From the NCBI GenBank assembly GCA_016790385.1, contig JAEUNV010000157.1, forward strand, positions 1-20,289: a DNA stretch of 20,289 nt, read 5' to 3'. A model generated the notes under the pieces. The model was not told the DNA's origin. It worked only from the letters and a program-made list of their open reading frames with translations, and ran no database searches. Positions 16,286 through 20,289 of the stretch are shown piece by piece. The position numbers and the translations under genes are program-made. The first letter of the stretch is position 1. The number at the start of each line of letters is the position of its first letter. The DNA comes from Zoogloea sp. Its GTDB lineage: Bacteria; Pseudomonadota; Gammaproteobacteria; Burkholderiales; Rhodocyclaceae.

Positions 16286-17458
16286 TCAGTCGTCGTCGAG
16301 TTCGAGAGTGAATTCGCGGAAGGACGCGCCATCCGGTTCGGTCTGCTCGAAGTCGATGGTGGACGGGGATCGGCCGGATTTTTCGCTATGGACGTTGCCG
16401 AACTGGGCGTTGTTGATCAGCCAGGAAAGATTGGTGGGCGAGTCGGAGTTGGCAAGGGCTTCCTCCAGGGTGATCACCTTGTCCTTGTAGAGACGGAACA
16501 GATCCTGCTCGAAGGTGCGGGAGCCTTGCGCGAGGCTTTGCTCCATGGCTTCACGGATGGCCGAGATCTCGCCGCGCTCGATCAGCTCTGCCACCTGACG
16601 GGTGTTCAACAGGATCTCGACCGTTGGAATCCGTCCGCCATCGGGCCGTTTGATCAGGCGCTGGGAGGCAATGCACTTCAGTGTGGCGGCCAGGTCGAGG
16701 GACAGCAGGGCTCGCCCGTCGAGCGGAAAGAAGCTGAAGATACGGTTGAGCGCGTGGTAGGCGTTGTTGGCGTGCAGGGTGGCCAGACACAGATGACCTG
16801 TCTGGGCGTAGGCAAGCGCCGCACTCATGGTTTCCCGGTCGCGTATTTCGCCGATCAGGATGCAGTCGGGCGCCTGGCGCATGGCGCTGCGCAGAGCATT
16901 CTGCCAGTCCAGGGTGTCCGCCCCGATTTCGCGTTGATTGACGATCGACATCTTGTGCTTGAACAGATATTCGATCGGGTCTTCGATGGTGAGGATATGG
17001 CCTGACCGGTTTTCATTGCGGTGGTCAAGCATTGAAGCGATGGTGGTCGACTTGCCCGATCCGGTGGCGCCCACGACCAGAACCAGACCGCGCTTTTCCA
17101 TGATGACCTCGGACAACACGGTCGGAAGGCCAAGGGTATCGAGCCGGGGAATCTCACCGAGGATGTAGCGCACCACAATGGCGATGCTGTTGCGTTGCCA
17201 GAAGATGTTCACCCGGAAGTTGCCCATGTCCCGCCGGCCGAAGGAGAGGTTCATCTCCTTGAGCCTTTCAAAGCGCTCGGTTTGTTCGGGGTTCATCATC
17301 TCGTAGGCCATGCGCTGGATCATGCTGGGATCCATGGCCTGCTGATTGATCGGCAAGGTATTGCCGTCGATCTTGATGTGAATGGGGGTGCCGACGGTAA
17401 TGAAGATGTCTGAGGCCTTTTTTTCGGCCATCAGCGCGAATAGCTTGTCGATGATCAT
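16286..17458 (-). CDS. pilU: PilT/PilU-family type IV pilus retraction ATPase
   Basis: A 390-residue hexameric secretion-type ATPase. The PAS-like N-terminal domain (1-100) contains SDIFITVGTPIHIKIDG. Walker A is VGATGSGKST at 129-138, the Asp box is TIEDPIEYLFKHK at 157-169, Walker B is CILIGEIRDRETM at 199-211 and the His box is TGHLCLATLHANNA at 220-233. FWQRNSIAIVVRYI and the acidic C-terminal extension (FTLELDDD) look more like PilU than PilT, so I favour the PilU/PilT2 branch; in Pseudomonas PilU supports PilT in twitching. I start at 17458 (MIIDKLFALMAEKKASDIF); a longer in-frame version adds a proline/arginine-rich stretch not seen in the family. It lies between dapD and dapE, 12 bases before dapE, and no pilT or pil genes are in view. 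Confidence 0.88.
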   Translation of the reverse strand: MIIDKLFALMAEKKASDIFITVGTPIHIKIDGNTLPINQQAMDPSMIQRMAYEMMNPEQTERFERLKEMNLSFGRRDMGNFRVNIFWQRNSIAIVVRYILGEIPRLDTLGLPTVLSEVIMEKRGLVLVVGATGSGKSTTIASMLDHRNENRSGHILTIEDPIEYLFKHKMSIVNQREIGADTLDWQNALRSAMRQAPDCILIGEIRDRETMSAALAYAQTGHLCLATLHANNAYHALNRIFSFFPLDGRALLSLDLAATLKCIASQRLIKRPDGGRIPTVEILLNTRQVAELIERGEISAIREAMEQSLAQGSRTFEQDLFRLYKDKVITLEEALANSDSPTNLSWLINNAQFGNVHSEKSGRSPSTIDFEQTEPDGASFREFTLELDDD

Positions 17459-17480
17459 CGGGCTGCCCGGAAGGGGAAAG

Positions 17481-17501
17481 GGGCCGCCGGGGTGGCGGCC
17501 C
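17481..17501 (-). terminator. GC hairpin between dapD and pilT/pilU-like gene
   Basis: A perfect 8-bp stem, GGGCCGCC (17481-17488) with GGCGGCCC (17494-17501), encloses a 5-base loop and lies 11 bases after the dapD stop on the minus strand. The following transcript is CTTTCCCCTT, a poor U-tract, so partial termination or mRNA stabilisation is more likely than a full stop, which would let dapD exceed the downstream genes. Confidence 0.5.
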
Positions 17502-17511
17502 GCAGGGATCG

Positions 17512-18363
17512 TCAGTCGCGCAGGAGTTCGTTGATGCTGGTCTTGGCGCGGGTCTGGGCGTCCACTTTCTTGACGATGACAGCGCAATACAGGCTGTACT
17601 TGCCGTCAGCCGAGGGCAGATTGCCGCTTACCACCACGGAGCCCGCGGGAATGCGGCCGTAGTGGACCTCGCCGGTGGCACGGTCGTAGATTTTGGTGCT
17701 CTGGCCGATGTACACCCCCATGGAGATAACACAGTTGTCTTCAACGATCACGCCTTCAACCACTTCGGAGCGGGCGCCGATGAAGCAGTTGTCGCCGATG
17801 ATGGTGGGGTTGGCCTGCAGGGGCTCCAGCACCCCGCCGATGCCGACACCGCCGGAAAGATGGACGTTCTTGCCGATCTGGGCGCAGGAGCCGACGGTAG
17901 CCCAGGTGTCGACCATCGTGCCTTCGTCCACATAGGCGCCGATATTCACGTAGGAGGGCATCAGGACGACGCCCTTGCCGATGAAGCTGCCCTTTCGTGC
18001 CACGGCGTTGGGCACCACGCGAAAACCGCCAGCGGCGAAATCGTGGGCGTCGTAGTTGTCGAACTTGGTCGGAACCTTGTCGTAGTAACGGGTATCGCCA
18101 CCTTCCATGATCCTGTTGTCATGGGTGCGGAAGTAAAGCAGCACGGCCTTCTTGATCCACTGGTGGGTCACCCACTCGCCATTGATCTTTTCGGCAACGC
18201 GCAATTTGCCCTGATCCAGCTCTTCGATCACGTGTTCGATGACTTCGATCTGTTCCTTGGTGGCGCTGGCGGCCGACAGGTCGGCGCGGCGCTCCCACAG
18301 CTCCTCGATCAGGGTGGCGAAGGGGTTGTCGTGGTGGGGCGTGATATGCATTTGGACGCTCAT
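17512..18363 (-). CDS. dapD: Tetrahydrodipicolinate N-succinyltransferase
   Basis: A 283-residue trimeric left-handed beta-helix enzyme (E. coli DapD 274) that succinylates tetrahydrodipicolinate with succinyl-CoA, the entry to the succinylase branch of lysine/DAP synthesis. The N-terminal helical domain (1-100) contains [20 protein letters not shown]. The hexapeptide region runs at about 115-225 ([60 protein letters not shown]). The C-terminus carries [21 protein letters not shown]. The ATG overlaps the dapC stop (ATGA on the minus strand). An internal ATG four codons later is possible. It is followed by a GC hairpin before the next gene. Confidence 0.96.
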   Translation of the reverse strand: MSVQMHITPHHDNPFATLIEELWERRADLSAASATKEQIEVIEHVIEELDQGKLRVAEKINGEWVTHQWIKKAVLLYFRTHDNRIMEGGDTRYYDKVPTKFDNYDAHDFAAGGFRVVPNAVARKGSFIGKGVVLMPSYVNIGAYVDEGTMVDTWATVGSCAQIGKNVHLSGGVGIGGVLEPLQANPTIIGDNCFIGARSEVVEGVIVEDNCVISMGVYIGQSTKIYDRATGEVHYGRIPAGSVVVSGNLPSADGKYSLYCAVIVKKVDAQTRAKTSINELLRD

Positions 18364-19574
18364 GGGTTCTTCGAAAGTTGTTGGGCGAAGGTGACGATAC
18401 GGCGGGCCGCCTCGACACACTCTGCCAGATCGGCAACGAGGGCGATGCGCACGAAACCCGCTCCGGGATTGACCCCATGGGCTTCCCGCGCAAGGTAGCT
18501 GCCGGGCAGAACTGTTACATTATATTCGGCCTGCAGGCGCCGGGCGAACTCGGTGTCGGAGAGCCCGAGCCGATCCACCCGAGCCCACAGATAGAAGCCG
18601 GCATCGGGAAGCGCCACGTCGAGATGGGCGGCGAGCATCGGCGTGATGATGTCGAATTTTTCGCGATACAGGCGGCGGTTTTCCGCTACGTGGGCTTCGT
18701 CGCTCCAGGCTGCGGCGGAGGCTGCCTGAACCGTCGGACTCATCGCGCAGCCATGGTAGGTGCGGTAAAGCAGAAAGCGCTTGAGAATGGCTGCGTCGCC
18801 GGCCACAAAGCCCGAGCGCATGCCCGGCACATTGGAGCGTTTCGAAAGGCTCGAGAACATCACCACGTTGCGGAAATCACCGCGGCCCAGTCGGTGAGCG
18901 GCCTCAAGTCCGCCGATGGGCAGTTGGGCGTCGTCAAAGTAGATCTCGGAATAGCATTCGTCGGCGGCAATCACGAAGCCGTAGCGATCGGACAGGGCGA
19001 AAAGCTCTGCCCATTCATCCAATGAAAGCACGCGGCCGGTAGGGTTGCCGGGCGAGCACACATACACGAGCTGCACCCGCTGCCAGTCACCTTCGGGAAT
19101 GGCGGAAAAGTCGGAAGCAAAACGGTCATCCGGCAGCGTGTTGACGAAGTAGGGTGTGGCTCCCGCCAGGTAGGCTGCGCCTTCATAGATTTGGTAGAAG
19201 GGGTTGGGGCACACCACCAGGGCATCGGGACGCGAGCCGTCGATCACGCACTGGGCGAAGGCGAACAGGGCTTCCCGGGAGCCGTTGACCGGCAATACCT
19301 GGGTGGCGGCATTGATTCCAGGCAGCCCGTAGCGGCGTTCCAGCCAGCCCGCAATCGATTGGCGCAGCGCGTCGGAGCCCTGGGTGGTGGGATAGCTCGC
19401 GAGGCCGCCGAGGTTGTCCACCAGGGCTTGGCGGATGAAACCGGGGGTCGCGTGCTGGGGCTCGCCGATGGAGAGGCGGATCGGCGACAGCCCGGCGGGG
19501 GGAACAATACCCTCGAAGAGGGTGCGCAGCTTCTCGAACGGATAGGGATGAAGATCCTGGAGGTGCGGATTCAC
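18360..19574 (-). CDS. dapC: Succinyldiaminopimelate transaminase
   Basis: A 404-residue fold-type I aminotransferase. Given its direct coupling to dapD it is assigned as the N-succinyl-LL-2,6-diaminopimelate transaminase between DapD and DapE. PLP residues are visible: N177 in [13 protein letters not shown]205 and Y208 in [14 protein letters not shown]245 in [16 protein letters not shown], and R253 in the same block. [24 protein letters not shown] and [12 protein letters not shown] are typical of betaproteobacterial DapC. The start codon is GTG at 19574: an in-frame stop lies upstream with no ATG between, and the protein then begins [17 protein letters not shown]. The Shine-Dalgarno is weak. 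The gene is divergent from smc across 240 bases and is the first of the dap operon. Confidence 0.93.
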   Translation of the reverse strand: MNPHLQDLHPYPFEKLRTLFEGIVPPAGLSPIRLSIGEPQHATPGFIRQALVDNLGGLASYPTTQGSDALRQSIAGWLERRYGLPGINAATQVLPVNGSREALFAFAQCVIDGSRPDALVVCPNPFYQIYEGAAYLAGATPYFVNTLPDDRFASDFSAIPEGDWQRVQLVYVCSPGNPTGRVLSLDEWAELFALSDRYGFVIAADECYSEIYFDDAQLPIGGLEAAHRLGRGDFRNVVMFSSLSKRSNVPGMRSGFVAGDAAILKRFLLYRTYHGCAMSPTVQAASAAAWSDEAHVAENRRLYREKFDIITPMLAAHLDVALPDAGFYLWARVDRLGLSDTEFARRLQAEYNVTVLPGSYLAREAHGVNPGAGFVRIALVADLAECVEAARRIVTFAQQLSKNP

Positions 19575-19647
19575 GTTGGGAAGGTATCCTGTAATCGGCC
19601 CGAAGCGGGCGGAGGGTCATGATGCCGGGCGGGCCCGGAACGGACGC

Positions 19648-19706
19648 CCACTTGGCTGATCGGCAGGGCGGCAACACGGATGCGCATACGCCTGACGGGC
19701 AAGTGG
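19648..19706. other. Potential structured leader between dapC and smc
   Basis: A 7-bp stem, CCACTTG (19648-19654) with CAAGTGG (19700-19706), encloses a second near-perfect stem, CAGGGCG (19664-19670) with CGCCTG (19689-19694, one bulged G). Further small GC hairpins, CCGGG/CCCGG (19625-19638) and GCCCG/CGGGC near 19603-19615, lie nearer dapC. If dapC is transcribed from the TATAAT at 19741-19746, all of these fall in its leader of about 160 bases. I recognise no known riboswitch class. The 240-base gap 19575-19814 contains no ORF that I would call a gene. Confidence 0.35.
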
Positions 19707-19740
19707 ATGGCACCCGGTAGCCGCTTTTTTGGCTGGTGTT

Positions 19741-19746
19741 ATTATA
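19741..19746 (-). promoter_or_regulatory. Candidate -10 box of the dapC operon
   Basis: The minus strand reads CTATAATAAC, a perfect TATAAT, 167 bases upstream of the dapC GTG. No good -35 hexamer occurs at 16-18 bases and there is no TGn extension, so this is tentative. The same AT-rich patch (ttattatag) could instead serve smc on the plus strand. Confidence 0.4.
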
Positions 19747-19814
19747 GCGGCCGTCGTTAATGTGGCGGTGCAGCATCCGCTCGCCTGAGTCTTTCTCTCC
19801 CCCTCCAAGAATAC

Positions 19815-20289
19815 GTGCGCCTGGCCAAACTCAAGCTTGCCGGTTTCAAGACCTTCGTAGACCCGACAACCGTGCTCACGCCCGGCAATCTGGTGGGTGT
19901 CGTCGGTCCGAACGGTTGCGGCAAGTCGAACATCATCGACGCGGTGCGTTGGGTGCTGGGCGAGTCGCGGGCCTCGGCCCTGCGTGGGGGGTCGATGATG
20001 GACGTCATCTTCAACGGCTCCACGACGCGCAAGCCGGTTTCCCGGGCCAGCGTCGAACTGGTGTTCGACAATGCCGAAGGCAAGGCCGCCGGTCAGTGGA
20101 AGCCCTATGCCGAGGTGGTGGTAAAGCGGGTGCTCGACCGCAGCGGCGAGTCCACTTACTACATCAACGGGGTGCAGGTCCGCCGCAAGGATGTGATCGA
20201 CCTGTTCCTCGGAACGGGTCTGGGTCCGCGGGCCTACGCCATCATCGAGCAGGGCATGATCTCCCGCATCATCGAGGCCAAGCCCGAAG
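19815..20289 (+). CDS. smc: Chromosome segregation protein SMC, 5' part (3' end outside window)
   Basis: The first 158 codons of SMC, the ATPase of the bacterial condensin that compacts and segregates the chromosome. It opens (V/M)[19 protein letters not shown] and carries Walker [10 protein letters not shown] at 31-39, [16 protein letters not shown] at 44-59, and the segment [15 protein letters not shown], which leads toward the first coiled coil; full SMC is about 1,170 residues. The reading frame is open to the window end. The start codon is GTG at 19815, with a weak aaga upstream. A true smc rather than mukB argues against an enterobacterium. In several betaproteobacteria smc is followed by zipA and ligA, which would lie beyond this window. 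Confidence 0.95.
   Translation, partial: MRLAKLKLAGFKTFVDPTTVLTPGNLVGVVGPNGCGKSNIIDAVRWVLGESRASALRGGSMMDVIFNGSTTRKPVSRASVELVFDNAEGKAAGQWKPYAEVVVKRVLDRSGESTYYINGVQVRRKDVIDLFLGTGLGPRAYAIIEQGMISRIIEAKPE

Noticed and set aside
17662..18498. A 278-codon plus-strand open frame antisense to dapD, rich in G, V, D and H
   Set aside because: The repeat-like look comes from the hexapeptide repeats of dapD read backwards.
19719..19734. AGCC...GGCT with a run of T as a terminator near smc
   Set aside because: The T-run lies within the loop rather than after the stem, so it is not an intrinsic terminator on the plus strand.

Overview
This is a 20.3 kb stretch of chromosomal housekeeping genes from a GC-rich proteobacterium, most likely a betaproteobacterium of the Rhodocyclales/Azoarcus-Thauera type (inference). 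The evidence is gene content and order: a suhB/trmJ divergon beside a full isc operon, as in gammaproteobacteria but with cysE inserted before iscR and two cysteine desulfurase genes; a dapC-dapD-(pilT/pilU-like)-dapE-prmB operon; and a true smc gene divergent from dapC, where enterobacteria use mukB. I see no rRNA, tRNA, insertion sequence, prophage or CRISPR array. Genes are packed tightly, and the longest gene-free stretch is 240 bp.

Layout. (1) 1-1128: the 3' half of pnp and a clear intrinsic terminator. (2) 1230-3235, plus strand: gabD and a small SAM methyltransferase joined by an ATGA overlap. (3) 3246-4682, minus strand: suhB then tesA. (4) 4760-5482, plus strand: trmJ, divergent from suhB. 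(5) 5570-13575, plus strand: cysE, iscR, a second IscS-like desulfurase, iscS, iscU, iscA, hscB, hscA, fdx, iscX and a Cys-type glutathione peroxidase. This set has cysteine precursor supply, sulfur mobilisation (IscS), scaffold (IscU), carrier (IscA), chaperones (HscBA), electron donor (Fdx), the IscS modulator IscX and a peroxide-detoxifying enzyme. (6) 13584-14033, minus strand: an orphan Rcp1-type receiver protein behind an AT-rich upstream region. (7) 14172-19574, minus strand: dapC, dapD, pilT/pilU-like, dapE, prmB, covering three steps of the succinylase lysine/diaminopimelate route plus a retraction-type ATPase and the uL3 glutamine methyltransferase. (8) 19815-end, plus strand: the 5' end of smc.

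The most informative non-coding signal is regulatory. Two tandem sequences in front of iscR (6358-6382 and 6386-6410) match the E. coli IscR type 1 consensus at 22/25 and 21/25 positions and overlap a good sigma-70 promoter. A third sequence, with a perfect 13-base core, sits at the trmJ/cysE junction (5476-5500). Together they suggest that IscR controls its own operon and also cysE, tying serine acetylation for cysteine synthesis to Fe-S demand. I did not find a convincing wholly new system. The remaining leads are modest: the desulfurase pair, the peroxidase fused translationally to the isc operon, the pilus ATPase inside the dap operon, and a few structured leaders.
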